DNA from: Siphonodentalium dalli
Taxonomy: Eukaryota > Mollusca > Scaphopoda > Gadilida > Siphonodentaliidae
Length of the DNA stretch: 64,000 bases
Assembly: GCA_032622095.1 (NCBI GenBank)
Contig: CP136066.1
Location: forward strand, 130,481,917-130,545,916
Reading direction: 5' to 3'
The position numbers were made by a program, and so were the translations under genes. The notes beneath the pieces were generated by a model, which was given only the letters and a program-made list of their open reading frames with translations, made no database searches and was not told where the DNA came from. This document shows positions 1-13,220 of the stretch, in pieces. The stretch's first letter is position 1. Each line of letters begins with the position of its first letter.

Positions 1-1499
1 ATCTTTACCGTTCTCGAAAATGGTCCATACCCCATTTTCACCCCCTCGGGGTGGCACCCCCGGGGGTGATGGGCGGGGGGTCGGTGTGTTTCTAGGTGGT
101 ATTTGGGGCGGGCCACCCACCCATGCCGTCAAATCGGTCGAAATCCTTACCGTTCTCGAAAATGGTCCATACCCCATTTTCACCCCCTCGGGGTGGCACC
201 CCCGGGGGTGATGGGTGGGGGTCGGGGTGTTTCTAGGTGGTATTTGGGGCGGGCCACCCACCCATGCCGTCAAATCGGTCGAAATCTTTACCGTTCTCGA
301 AAATGGTCCATACCCCATTTTCACCCCCTCGGGGTGGCACCCCCGGGGGTGATGGGTGGGGGGTCGGGGTGTTTCTAGGTGGTATTTGGGGCGGGCCACC
401 CACCCATGCCGTCAAATCGGTCGAAATCTTTACCGTTCTCGAAAATGGTCCATACCCCAGTTTCACCCCCTCGGGGTGGCACCCCCGGGGGTGATGGGTG
501 GGGGTCGGGGAGATTCTAGGTGGTATTTGGGGCGGGCCACCCACCCATGCCGTCAAATCGGTCGTAATCTTTACCGTTCTCGAAAATGGTCCATACCCCA
601 TTTTCACCCCCTCGCGGTGGCACCCCCCGGGGGTGATGGGTGGGGGGGTCGGGGTGTTTCTAGGTGGTATTTGGGGCGGGCCACCCACCCATGTCGTCAA
701 ATCGGTCGAAATCCTTACCGTTCTCGAAAATGGTCCATACCCCACTTTCACCCCCTCGGGGTGGCACCCCCCCGGGGGTGATGGGTGGGGGTCGGGGAAA
801 TTCTAGGTGGTATTTGGGGCGGACCACCCACCCATGCCGTCAAATCGGTCGAAATCCTTACCGTTCTCGAAAATGGTCCATACCCCATTTTCACCCCCTC
901 GGGGTGGCACCCCCCCGGGGGTGATGGGTGGGGGTCGGGGTGTTTCTAGGTGGTATTTGGGGCGGGCCACCCACCCATGCCGTCAAATCGGTCGAAATCC
1001 TTACCGTACTCGAAAATCGTCCATACCCCATTTTCACCCCCTCGGGGTGGCACCCCCGGGGGTGATGGGGTGGGGGTGTTTCTAGGTGGTATTTGGGGCG
1101 GGCCACCCACCCATGCCGTCAAATCGGTCGAAATCCTTACCGTTCTCTAAAATGGTCCATACCCCATTTTCACCCCCTCGGGGTGGCACCCCCGGGGGTG
1201 ATGGGTGGGGGTGTGGGTGTTTCTAGGTGGTATTAGGGGCGGGCCACCAACCCATGCCGTCAAATCGGTCGAAATCCTTACCGTTCTCGAAAATGGTCCA
1301 TACCCCATTTTCACCCCCTAGGGGTGGCACCCCCCGGGGGTGACGGGTGGGGGGTAGGGTGTTTCTAGGTGGTATTTGGGGCGGGCCACCCACCCATGCC
1401 GTCAAATCGGTCGAAATTCTTACCGTTCTCGAAAATGGTCCATACCCCATTTTCAACCCCTCGGGGTGGCACCCCCCGGGGTGATGGGTGGGGGTGGGG

Positions 1500-4400
1500 G
1501 TGTTTCTAGATGGTATTTGGGGCGGGCCACCCACCCATGCCGTCAAATCGGTCGAAATCCTTACCGTTCTCGAAAATGGTCCATACCCCATTTTCACCCC
1601 CTCGGGGTGGCACCCCCGGGGGTGATGGTGGGGGGTCGGGGTGTTTCTATGTGGTATTTGGGGCGGGCCACCCACCCATTCCGTCAAATCGGTCGAAATC
1701 CTTACCGTTCTCGAAAATGGTCCATACCCCATTTTCACCCCCTCGGGGTGGCACCCCCGGGGGTGATGGTGGGGGGTCGGGGTGTTTCTAGGTGGTATTT
1801 GGGGCGGGCCACCCACCCATTCCGTCAAATCGGTCGAAATCCTTACCGTTCTCGAAAATGGTCCATACCCCATTTTCACCCCCTCGGGGTGGCACCCCCG
1901 GGGGTGATGGGTGGGGGTCGGGGTGTTTCTAGATGGTATTTGGGGCGGGCCACCCACCCATGCCGTCAAATCGGTCGAAATCCTTACCGTTCTCGAAAAT
2001 GGTCCATACCCCATTTTCACCCCCTCGGGGTGGCACCCCCCCGGGGGTGATGGTGGGGGTCGGGGTGTTTATATGTGGTATTTGGGCGGGCCACCCACCC
2101 ATGCCGTCAAATCGGTCGAAATCTTTACCGTTCTCGAAAATGGTCCATACCCCATTTTCACCCCTCGGGGTGGCACCCCCCGGGGGTGATGGGTGGGGGG
2201 TCGGGGTTTTTCTAGGTGGTATTTGGGGCGGGCCACCCACCATGCCGTCAAATCGGTCGAAATCTTTACCGTTCTCGAAAATGGTCCATACCCCATTTTC
2301 ACCCCCTCGGGGTGGCACCCCCGGGGGTGATGGGTGGGGGGTCGGTAGATTCTAGGTGGTATTTGGGGCGGGCCACCCACCCATGCCGTCAAATCGGTCG
2401 AAATCTTTACCGTTCTCGAAAATGGTCCATACCCCATTTTCACCCCCTCGGGGTGGCACCCCCGGGGGTGATGGGTGGGGGGTCGGGGTGTTTCTAGGTG
2501 GTATTTGGGGCGGGCCACCCACCCATGCCGTCAAATCGGTCGAAATCCTTACCGTTCTCGAAAATGGTCCATACCCCATTTTCACCCCCTCGGGGTGGCA
2601 CCCCCGGGGGTGATGGTGGGGGGTCGGGGTGTTTCTAGGTGGTATTTGGGGCGGGCCACCCACCCATTCCGTCAAATCGGTCGAAATCCTTACCGTTCTC
2701 GAAAATGGTCCATACCCCATTTTCACCCCCTCGGGGTGGCACCCCCGGGGGTGATGGTGGGGGGTCGGGGTGTTTCTAGGTGGTATTTGGGGCGGGCCAC
2801 CCACCCATTCCGTCAAATCGGTCGAAATCCTAACCGTTCTCGAAAATGGTCCATACCCCATTTTCACCCCCTCGGGGTGGCACCCCCGGGGGTGATGGGT
2901 GGGGGTCGGGGTGTTTCTAGATGGTATTTGGGGCGGGCCACCCACCCATGCCGTCAAATCGGTCGAAATCCTTACCGTTCTCGAAAATGGTCCATACCCC
3001 ATTTTCACCCCCTCGGGGTGGCACCCCCCGGGGGTGATGGTGGGGGTCGGGGTGTTTATATGTGGTATTTGGGCGGGCCACCCACCCATGCCGTCAAATC
3101 GGTCGAAATCTTTACCGTTCTCGAAAATGGTCCATACCCCATTTTCACCCCTCGGGGTGGCACCCCCCGGGGGTGATGGGTGGGGGGTCGGGGTTTTTCT
3201 AGGTGGTATTTGGGGCGGGCCACCCACCATGCCGTCAAATCGGTCGAAATCTTTACCGTTCTCGAAAATGGTCCATACCCCATTTTCACCCCCTCGGGGT
3301 GGCACCCCCGGGGGTGATGGGTGGGGGGTCGGTAGATTCTAGGTGGTATTTGGGGCGGGCCACCCACCCATGCCGTCAAATCGGTCGAAATCTTTACCGT
3401 TCTCGAAAATGGTCCATACCCCATTTTCACCCCCTCGGGGTGGCACCCCCGGGGGTGATGGGTGGGGGGTCGGGGTGTTTCTAGGTGGTATTTGGGGCGG
3501 GCCACCCACCCATGCCGTCAAATCGGTCGAAATCTTTACCGTTCTCGAAAATGGTCCATACCCCATTTTCACCCCCTCGGGGTGGCACCCCCGGGGGTGA
3601 TGGTGGGGGGTCGGGGTGTTTCTAGGTGGTATTTGGGGCGGGCCACCCACCCATTCCGTCAAATCGGTCGAAATCCTTACCGTTCTCGAAAATGGTCCAT
3701 ACCCCATTTTCACCCCCTCGGGGTGGCACCCCCGGGGGTGATGGTGGGGGGTCGGGGTGTTTCTAGGTGGTATTTGGGGCGGGCCACCCACCCATTCCGT
3801 CAAATCGGTCGAAATCCTTACCGTTCTCGAAAAAGGTCCATACCCCATTTTCACCCCCTCGGGGTGGCACCCCCGGGGGTGATGGGTGGGGGTCGGGGTG
3901 TTTCTAGATGGTATTTGGGGCGGGCCACCCACCCATGCCGTCAAATCGGTCGAAATCCTTACCGTTCTCGAAAATGGTCCATACCCCATTTTCACCCCCT
4001 CGGGGTGGCACCCCCCGGGGGTGATGGTGGGGGTCGGGGTGTTTATATGTGGTATTTGGGCGGGCCACCCACCCATGCCGTCAAATCGGTCGAAATCTTT
4101 ACCGTTCTCGAAAATGGTCCATACCCCATTTTCACCCCTCGGGGTGGCACCCCCCGGGGGTGATGGGTGGGGGGTCGGGGTTTTTCTAGGTGGTATTTGG
4201 GGCGGGCCACCCACCATGCCGTCAAATCGGTCGAAATCTTTACCGTTCTCGAAAATGGTCCATACCCCATTTTCACCCCCTCGGGGTGGCACCCCCGGGG
4301 GTGATGGGCGGGGGGTCGGTAGATTCTAGGTGGTATTTGGGGCGGGCCACCCACCCATGCCGTCAAATCGGTCGAAATCTTTACCGTTCTCGAAAATGGT

Positions 4401-4587
4401 CCATACCCCATTTTCACCCCCTCGGGGTGGCACCCCCGGGGGTGATGGGTGGGGGGTCGGGGTGTTTCTAGGTGGTATTTGGGGCGGGCCACCCACCCAT
4501 GCCGTCAAATCGGTCGAAATCTTTACCGTTCTCGAAAATGGTCCATACCCCATTTTCACCCCCTCGGGGTGGCACCCCCGGGGGTGA
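1500..4587. repeat. Satellite A higher-order repeat, 987-bp period (7 monomers)
   Basis: Diagnostic variants recur at an offset of 987 bp, for example the TTTCTAGATGG monomer near 1926, 2914 and 3902, and the TTTATATGTGG monomer near 2068, 3055 and 4042. Adjacent copies look nearly identical over the whole period. The third copy follows the second only to about 4587. A further partial echo lies about 2202 bp on, at roughly 5940-6750. This means monomers have been amplified in blocks of seven, not singly. Confidence 0.85.
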
Positions 4588-6669
4588 TGGGCGGGGGGTC
4601 GGTGTGTTTCTAGGTGGTATTTGGGGCGGGCCACCCACCCATGCCGTCAAATCGGTCGAAATCCTTACCGTTCTCGAAAATGGTCCATACCCCATTTTCA
4701 CCCCCTCGGGGTGGCACCCCCGGGGGTGATGGGTGGGGGTCGGGGTGTTTCTAGGTGGTATTTGGGGCGGGCCACCCACCCATGCCGTCAAATCGGTCGA
4801 AATCTTTACCGTTCTCGAAAATGGTCCATACCCCATTTTCACCCCCTCGGGGTGGCACCCCCGGGGGTGATGGGTGGGGGGTCGGGGTGTTTCTAGGTGG
4901 TATTTGGGGCGGGCCACCCACCCATGCCGTCAAATCGGTCGAAATCTTTACCGTTCTCGAAAATGGTCCATACCCCAGTTTCACCCCCTCGGGGTGGCAC
5001 CCCCGGGGGTGATGGGTGGGGGTCGGGGAGATTCTAGGTGGTATTTGGGGCGGGCCACCCACCCATGCCGTCAAATCGGTCGTAATCTTTACCGTTCTCG
5101 AAAATGGTCCATACCCCATTTTCACCCCCTCTCGGTGGCACCCCCCGGGGGTGATGGGTGGGGGGTCGGGGTGTTTCTAGGTGGTATTTGGGGCGGGCCA
5201 CCCACCCATGCCGTCAAATCGGTCGAAATCCTTACCGTTCTCGAAAATGGTCCATACCCCATTTTCACCCCCTCGGGGTGGCACCCCCCGGGGGTGATGG
5301 GTGGGGGTCGGGGAAATTCTAGGTGGTATTTGGGGCGGACCACCCACCCATGCCGTCAAATCGGTCGAAATCCTTACCGTTCTCGAAAATGGTCCATACC
5401 CCATTTTCACCCCCTCGGGGTGGCACCCCCCGGGGGTGATGGGTGGGGGTCGGGGTGTTTCTAGGTGGTATTTTGGGCGGGCCACCCACCCATGCCGTCA
5501 AATCGGTCGAAATCCTTACCGTTCTCGAAAATCGTGTTTCTAGGTGGTATTTGAGGCGGGCCACCCACCCATGCCGTCAAATCGGTCGAAATCCTTACCG
5601 TTCTCTAAAATGGTCCATACCCCATTTTCACCCCCTCGGGGTGGCACCCCCCGGGGGTGATGGGTGGGGGTGTGGGTGTTTCTAGGTGGTATTAGGGGCG
5701 GGCCACCAACCCATGCCGTCAAATCGGTCGAAATCCTTACCGTTCTCGAAAATGGTCCATACCCCATTTTCACACACTAGGGGTGGCACCCCCCGGGGGT
5801 GACGGGTGGGGGGTGGGGTGTTTCTAGGTGGTATTTGGGGCGGGCCACCCACCCATGCCGTCAAATCGGTCGAAATTCTTACCGTTCTCGAAAATGGTCC
5901 ATACCCCATTTTCACCCCCTCGGGGTGGCACCACCCGGGGTGATGGGTGGGGGTGGGGGTGTTTCTAGATGGTATTTGGGGCGGGCCACCCACCCATTCC
6001 GTCAAATCGGTCGAAATCCTTACCGTTCTCGAAAATGGTCCATACCCCATTTTCACCCCCTCGGGGTGGCACCCCCGGGGGTGATGGGTGGGGGTCGGGG
6101 TGTTTCTAGATGGTATTTGGGGCGGGCCACCCACCCATGCCGTCAAATCGGTCGAAATCCTTACCGTTCTCGAAAATGGTCCATACCCCATTTTCACCCC
6201 CTCGGGGTGGCACCCCCCGGGGGTGATGGTGGGGGTCGGGGTGTTTATATGTGGTATTTGGGCGGGCCACCCACCCATGCCGTCAAATCGGTCGAAATCT
6301 TTACCGTTCTCGAAAATGGTCCATACCCCATTTTCACCCCTCGGGGTGGCACCCCCCGGGGGTGATGGGTGGGAGGTCGGGGTTTTTCTAGGTGGTATTT
6401 GGGGCGGGCCACCCACCATGCCGTCAAATCGGTCGAAATCTTTACCGTTCTCGAAAATGGTCCATACCCCATTTTCACCCCCTCGGGGTGGCACCCCCGG
6501 GGGTGATGGGTGGGGGGTCGGTAGATTCTAGGTGGTATTTGGGGCGGGCCACCCACCCATGCCGTCAAATCGGTCGAAATCTTTACCGTACTCGAAAATG
6601 GTCCATACCCCATTTTCACCCCCTCGGGGTGGCACCCCCGGGGGTGATGGGTGGGGGGTCGGGGTGTTT

Positions 6670-8836
6670 CTAGGTGGTATTTGGGGCGGGCCACCCACCC
6701 ATGCCGTCAAATCGGTCGAAATCTTTACCGTTCTCGAAAATGGTCCATACCCCATTTTCACCCCCTCGGGGTGGCACCCCCGGGGGTGATGGGCGGGGGG
6801 TCGGTGTGTTTCTAGGTGGTATTTGGGGCGGGCCACCCACCCATGCCGTCAAATCGGTCGAAATCCTTACCGTTCTCGAAAATGGTCCATACCCCATTTT
6901 CACCCCCTCGGGGTGGCACCCCCGGGGGTGATGGGTGGGGGTCGGGGTGTTTCTAGGTGGTATTTGGGGCGGGCCACCCACCCATGCCGTCAAATCGGTC
7001 GAAATCTTTACCGTTCTCGAAAATGGTCCATACCCCATTTTCACCCCCTCGGGGTGGCACCCCCGGGGGTGATGGGTGGGGGGTCGGGGTGTTTCTAGGT
7101 GGTATTTGGGGCGGGCCACCCACCCATGCCGTCAAATCGGTCGAAATCTTTACCGTTCTCGAAAATGGTCCATACCCCAGTTTCACCCCCTCGGGTGGCA
7201 CCCCCCGGGGGTGATGGGTGGGGGTCGGGGAGATTCTAGGTGGTATTTGGGGCGGGCCACCCACCCATGCCGTCAAATCGGTCGTAATCTTTACCGTTCT
7301 CGAAAATGGTCCATACTCCATTTTCACCCCCTCGCGGTGGCACCCCCCGGGGTGATGGGTGGGGGGTCGGGGTGTTTCTAGGTGGTATTTGGGGCGGGCC
7401 ACCCACCCATGCCGTCAAATCGGTCGAAATCCTTACCGTTCTCGAAAATGGTCCATACCCCATTTTTACCCCCTCGGGGTGGCACCCCCCGGGGGTGATG
7501 GGTGGGGGTCGGGGAAATTCTAGGTGGTATTTGGGGCGGACCACCCACCCATGCCGTCAAATCGGTCGAAATCCTTACCGTTCTCGAAAATGGTCCATAC
7601 CCCATTTTCACCCCCTCGGGGTGGCACCCCCCGGGGGTGATGGGTGGGGGTCGGGGTGTTTCTAGGTGGTATTTGGGGCGGGCCACCCACCCATGCCGTC
7701 AAATCGGTCGAAATCCTTACCGTTCTCGAAAATGGTCCATACCCCATTTTCACCCCCTCGGGGTGGCACCCCCCGGGGGTGATGGGTAGGGGTCGGGGTG
7801 TTTCTAGGTGGTATTTGGGGCGGGCCACCCACCCATGCCGTCAAATCGGTCGAAATCTTTACCGTTCTCGAAAATGGTCCATACCCCATTTTCACCCCCT
7901 CGGGGTGGCACCCCCGGGGGTGATGGGTGGGGGGTCGGGGTGTTTCTAGGTGGTATTTGGGGCGGGCCACCCACCCATGCCGTCAAATCGGTCGAAATCT
8001 TTACCGTTCTCGAAAATGGTCCATACCCCATTTTCACCCCCTCGGGGTGGCACCCCCGGGGGTGATGGGCGGGGGGTCGGTGTGTTTCTAGGTGGTATTT
8101 GGGGCGGGCCACCCACCCATGCCGTCAAATCGGTCGAAATCCTTACCGTTCTCGAAAATGGTCCATACCCCATTTTCACCCCCTCGGGGTGGCACCCCCG
8201 GGGGTGATGGGTGGGGGTCGGGGTGTTTCTAGGTGGTATTTGGGGCGGGCCACCCACCCATGCCGTCAAATCGGTCGAAATCTTTACCGTTCTCGAAAAT
8301 GGTCCATACCCCATTTTCACCCCCTCGGGGTGGCACCCCCGGGGGTGATGGGTGGGGGGTCGGGGTGTTTCTAGGTGGTATTTGGGGCGGGCCACCCACC
8401 CATGCCGTCAAATCGGTCGAAATCTTTACCGTTCTCGAAAATGGTCCATACCCCAGTTTCACCCCCTCGGGTGGCACCCCCCGGGGGTGATGGGTGGGGG
8501 TCGGGGAGATTCTAGGTGGTATTTGGGGCGGGCCACCCACCCATGCCGTCAAATCGGTCGTAATCTTTACCGTTCTCGAAAATGGTCCATACTCCATTTT
8601 CACCCCCTCGCGGTGGCACCCCCCGGGGTGATGGGTGGGGGGTCGGGGTGTTTCTAGGTGGTATTTGGGGCGGGCCACCCACCCATGCCGTCAAATCGGT
8701 CGAAATCCTTACCGTTCTCGAAAATGGTCCATACCCCATTTTTACCCCCTCGGGGTGGCACCCCCCGGGGGTGATGGGTGGGGGTCGGGGAAATTCTAGG
8801 TGGTATTTGGGGCGGACCACCCACCCATGCCGTCAA
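6670..8836. repeat. Satellite A higher-order repeat, 1276-bp period (9 monomers)
   Basis: The block 6670-7560 matches 7946-8836 at an offset of 1276 bp, including shared rare variants such as GGTCGTAATC (near 7281 and 8557) and GGGGCGGACCACCC (near 7533 and 8809). The window start (from base 1) matches 4519 onward, 6721 onward and 7997 onward. Blocks of different period therefore sit inside one array. Confidence 0.8.
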
Positions 8837-10397
8837 ATCGGTCGAAATCCTTACCGTACTCGAAAATGGTCCATACCCCATTTTCACCCCCTCGGGGTGG
8901 CACCCCCCGGGGTGATGGGTGGGGGTCGGGGTGTTTCTAGGTGGTATTTGGGGCGGGCCACCCACCCATGCCGTCAAATCGGTCGAAATCCTTACCGTTC
9001 TCGAAAATCGTCCATACCCCATTTTCACCCCCTCGGGGTGGCACCCCCCGGGGGTGATGGGGTGGGGGTGTTTCTAGGTGGTATTTGGGGCGGGCCACCC
9101 ACCCATGCCGTCAAATCGGTCGAAATCCTTACCGTTCTCTAAAATGGTCCATACCCCATTTTCACCCCCTCGGGGTGGCACCCCCCGGGGGTGATGGGTG
9201 GGGGTGTGGGTGTTTCTAGGTGGTATTAGGGGCGGGCCACCAACCCATGCCGTCAAATCGGTCGAAATCCTTACCGTTCTCGAAAATGGTCCATACCCCA
9301 TTTTCACCCCCTCGGGGTGGCACCCCCCGGGGTGATGGGTGGGGGTGGGGGTGTTTCTAGATGGTATTTGGGGCGGGCCACCCACCCATGCCGTCAAATC
9401 GGTCGAAATCCTTACCGTTCTCGAAAATGGTCCATACCCCATTTTCTCCCCCTCGGGGTGGCACCCCCCGGGGGTGATGGGTGGGGTTGGGGTGTTTCTA
9501 GGTGGTATTTGGGGCGGGCCACCCACCCATGCCGTCAAATCGGTCGAAATCCTTACCGTGCTCGAAAATGGTGCATACCCCATTTTCACCCCCTCGGGGT
9601 GGCACCCCCCGGGGGTGATGGTCGGGGTGGGGTGTTTCTAGGTGGTATTTGGGGCGGGCCACCCACCCATGCCGTCAAATCGGTGGAAATGCTTACCGTT
9701 CTCGAAAATGGTCCATACCCCATTTTCACCCCCTCGGGGTGGCACCCCCCGGTGGTGATGGGTGGGGGTGGGGGTGTTTCTAGGTGGTATTTGGGGCGGG
9801 TCACCCACCCATGCCGTCAAATCGGTCGAAATCCTTACCGTTCTCGAAAATGGTCCATACCCCATTTTAACCCCCTCGGGGTGGCACCCCCCGGGGTGAT
9901 GGGTGGGGGTGTTTCTAGATGGTATTTAGGGCGGGCCACCCACCCATGCCGTCAAATCGGTCGAAATCCTTACCGTTCTCGAAAATGGTCCATACCCCAT
10001 TTTCACCCCCTCGGGGTGGCACCCCCCGGGGGTGATGGGTGGGGTTGGGGGTGTTTCTAGGTGGTATTTGGGGCGGGCCACCCACCCATGCCGTCAAATC
10101 GGTCGAAATCCTTACCGTTCTCGAAAATGGTCCATACCCCATTTTGACCCCCTCGGGTGGCACCCCCGGGGGTGATGGGTGGGGGTGGGGTGTTTCTAGG
10201 TGGTATTTGGGGCGGGCCACCCACCCATGCCGTCAAATCGGTCGAAATGCTTACCGTTCTCGAAAATGGTCCATACCCCATTTTCACCCCCTCGGGGTGG
10301 CACCCCCCGGGGGTGATGGGTGGGGGGTCGGGGGGGGGGGTTTCTAGGTGGTATTTGGGGCGGGCCACCCAACCATGCCGTCAAATCGGTCGAAAAC

Positions 10398-11320
10398 GAC
10401 ATTTTTGAAAATAAGGAATAAGGAATAGGGAATAAGTTCCAATTGTCATGTCTGTAGATGATGTAGGCTGCTCAAGAACTTTGGCCGACGGATGGTGAAG
10501 CTGAAGCATATATGTTTACAAGAATATTTCAGATAAGAGGTGTGAGATATAAACATGAAGAGGTGAAGAAATAACATTAATTGTGTAATGTTAACCATTT
10601 TACAATGGAAATTACAGAATTCTGCATAAATAAATAACTTAGGTTTAAAATTGGTGTGTATGCCTTTAGCAATTCATCCAAAATCCAAAGACACATATTT
10701 TTTTTAGGATCATGCAATGCGTATATAAATGTTCGAGACAACTGCACCCAAGAGCTTCGGTCTGTTACATGTACGCGCTATGCATCTAGCTCAATCTCCT
10801 GAATATTGGGGAATTATTAGCCGATTAACAGTTGACCAATACATCGCAGGCGTCGACCGCGACATGAACCGTGCGGGCACAGCGAAGATCTCAGCCTTGT
10901 CTCGTTTATTGCTTTGAATAATTCGGCCTGTTGTGTTCGGAATAGAATCGCGTTGACTGTGAACCAATCTGCTCTTATTGGTGTTATGGTCAGTGGGTCA
11001 ACTGACGGGTTAATAATTCGGGAAGGGGAAACGTTGAAAATTTTACGCTCGTGGAAAGCAAGATAGACGCGTTCGCTAAAATAGGTCAGATTCATTCGCG
11101 CGCATATGGAAATCATTCATTTGAAATTTGATGTGTGTATTGCCTTGCATATATATATCCAACCAGAACTTACGTGTCTAAATGTACATGCACAAAATTG
11201 AGAATTGGAAGACTGGATTAATAATGTGCATTCTCGGTGAGTTTTAATCAAAAGTTTCGACGTTATTCGCCGTTATTTACATTACTTTATAAAGCTTCAA
11301 ACAGGTATCCGTATTTAGCA
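10398..11320. other. AT-rich DNA without a recognised gene
   Basis: Right flank of satellite A. It opens with short GGAATAAGGAATAGGGAATAAG runs at about 10415-10436. Open frames here are short and resemble nothing I recognise. No RNA gene or transposon end is visible. Confidence 0.5.
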
Positions 11321-11329
11321 TTGCTAAGG

Positions 11330-12390
11330 ACAGATAGAAATCAGTATACAGATGTATTACTGATTGATGTTTAACATTTCCAGAGAGAGATTACATTTTT
11401 ATATTTATACTTTTGGCAATCAGTATAAAGATGTATTTCTGATTTATATTCTACATTTTCTGACAAAAATTTCAATTTTATACTTTTGGCATGTGCTCTC
11501 TGAATAATAATTTGGGCATAAAAGTGTTGTAGGGACGAATAATTTGGTGCCACATGTCTTGTCTCCTATTCAATTTAAATTACATTTCTTGGAAACAAAT
11601 ATACACCAACAATAAATACATTTGGCATGTTGAAGCTTGGCATAATTGAATAGTTGTCTGTATTAACACGGTTAAAGAAGTAATTTTGGTTAGTTTCAGA
11701 TTTGAACATTTTCAGACAGGAATTACATTTTTATATTTCTACTTTTGGCAATCAGTATAAAGATGTATTTCTGATCTATGTTCAACATTTTCAGACAGAA
11801 GTTTCAATTTTATACTTTTAGCATGTGCTCTCTGGATAATAAATTGGGCATAAGTCTGTTGTAGGGACTCATAATTTGGTACCACTTGTCTTGTCTCAAA
11901 CAGTTATAGATATTCAATTTAAATTACATTTCCTGAAAACACATATTGAGAAAACATGCACCAACAATGAGATGAGGACATGTATATGGTATAATAAATA
12001 CATTTGGCACGGTGATGCTTGGCATAAGTGAATAGTTGTCTGTATGACCACAGTTAAGGAAGAATAATTGGGTTGGTTTCAGATTTGGACATATTCAAAA
12101 CTGATAGTAATGCTTTTGTTGAATATAGTGCTGCCATGTTATAGAGCTTATAAACTGTTTGCACATATTCAAAACTGATATTACTACTTTATAAAGTTGT
12201 ATATAAACTGTATAAAGATGTACTACTGGTTGATCTTTAACATTTTCAGACAGTAATTACATTTTTATATTTATACTTTTGGCAATCAGTATAAAGATGT
12301 ATTTCTGATTTATGTTCAACATTTTCAGACAGAAATTTCAATTTTATACTTTTGGCATGTGCTCTCTGGATAATAAAAACTAGTACCATG
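11330..12390 (+). repeat. Imperfect direct repeat of ~350-500 bp, about 2.5 copies
   Basis: The words TACTTTTGGCAATCAGTATA and TTTTGGCATGTGCTCTCTG occur in order near 11410-11500, again near 11740-11830 (with small changes), and near 12280-12370. Between the first and second, and second and third, the block beginning TTCAATTTAAATTACATTTC is also shared, with AATAGTTGTCTGTAT further on. The copies are diverged and of unequal length. Function unknown; it could be an old tandem duplication or clustered copies of a non-autonomous element. Confidence 0.75.
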
Positions 12391-12391
12391 A

Positions 12392-12568
12392 CTAAAAGAT
12401 ATGGGATACGAGGATAGACTAAGAAAAATGGAACTACCAACCCTGATGTACAGAAGCCACCGAGGTTATATGATTGAATGCTTTAAAATATTCAACTGCT
12501 ACGATCCGGAAGTATCTAACATTCTTACAAGAAACACCGAATCTCGGACCAGAGGCCACAACTATTAA
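12392..12568 (+). pseudogene. LINE reverse-transcriptase C-terminal fragment
   Basis: A 58-codon open stretch ending at TAA 12566-12568 reads like the tail of non-LTR reverse transcriptases: LKDMGYEDRLRKMELPTL, then YRSHRGYMIECFKI, then TRNTESRTRGH. In CR1/Jockey-like LINEs this pattern (a Y-E-x-R-L-x-x-x-x-L-P-T-L block, an R-G-x-M-I-E block and a TRG-H motif) follows the RT domain. No RT core, endonuclease or start codon is present, and other sequence flanks it on both sides. I regard it as an old truncated insertion. Its exact family cannot be set from so little sequence. Confidence 0.72.
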
Positions 12569-12825
12569 ATATGACTATAAAGCGGAATTGGTGACTGATT
12601 TTCAACCATACAACCCAAATATGTCTAGAAATGCAGCCGAATACGGTGAAATAACACAGTGTGAGGTGGATATAGTGGAAGACCGCCAGCGTCCACTACA
12701 GACGTAAGGTAACGTAAAGCGCGGTTGGCAACGGAAAGGTCTGAATCAGCCCCCGCTTCTACGGTATGGGAACCAAAAATAGGCGTGGTTTCATCCAAAT
12801 ATGGAGATTTGGGGTGTGGTCTCAA

Positions 12826-12903
12826 ACATGTGCTCATCAGAATACACGTGGTTTCAAAGGGTGCTTATCAGAATACACGTGGTTTCAACATGTGCTTATC
12901 AGC
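12826..12903 (+). repeat. 31-bp minisatellite, ~2.5 copies
   Basis: The core GTGCTYATCAGAATACACGT with GGTTTCAA after it is repeated twice and followed by a partial third copy (CATGTGCTTATCAG). The repeats are nearly perfect. Confidence 0.85.
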
Positions 12904-12960
12904 TGTTTCTGGACAACTTCCGGTGACTACAATTCGAGGCAAATTAGTGGAATAGGATGA

Positions 12961-13220
12961 GTGAAATAATCGTTGCCATTCATTATATAAGAGAAAGAAT
13001 AGCTGCCAAATACACTAAAACGAGGAAAATATATGTAGTTTCGTATGGAAGGTAATCGGGAATTTTTCTATAGGCCAAGGAGTGAATGCCAATTGGGAAA
13101 GTTAAATAAGTATCCTAACTTCGTCTATAAAACTACCTAACACAGTGTAACACTAGTAACAGATCAGGGCGAACAACACAAGTTACACATCTGGCTAAAC
13201 TAAATCGATTTGTGATAAAT
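12961..13220. other. AT-rich spacer, nothing recognised
   Basis: No open frame of note, RNA gene or repeat structure was seen between the minisatellite and the long hairpin that follows. Confidence 0.4.

Larger units (their letters stand above)
1..10397. repeat. Satellite A: ~142-bp GC-rich tandem array
   Basis: About 73 head-to-tail monomers of 141-143 bp fill this interval; the landmark CCATGCCGTCAAATCGGTCG recurs at 121, 262, 404 and so on to the end. The left window edge cuts the array, so its true size is unknown. Each monomer has a G-rich block (GGGGGTGATGGGTGGGGGTCGGGG-like, here broken: GGGGGTGATGGG then TGGGGGTCGGGG), a 14-bp palindrome CACCCCCGGGGGTG, and an inverted repeat GAAAATGG/CCATTTTC with an 8-nt spacer. 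Variation is mainly in G/C run lengths plus a few diagnostic substitutions (TCCTTACC or TCTTTACC; CCATGCC or CCATTCC). The right edge is abrupt, inside a monomer at about 10397. Long open frames occur on both strands only because the monomer is short and poor in stops; I do not regard them as genes. Confidence 0.97.

Noticed and set aside
233-10402. Long open frames on both strands of satellite A encoding repetitive Pro/Gly-rich peptides
   Set aside because: They occur in several frames and both strands at once, stop at indels, and follow the DNA repeat exactly. This is a by-product of a GC-rich, stop-poor monomer.
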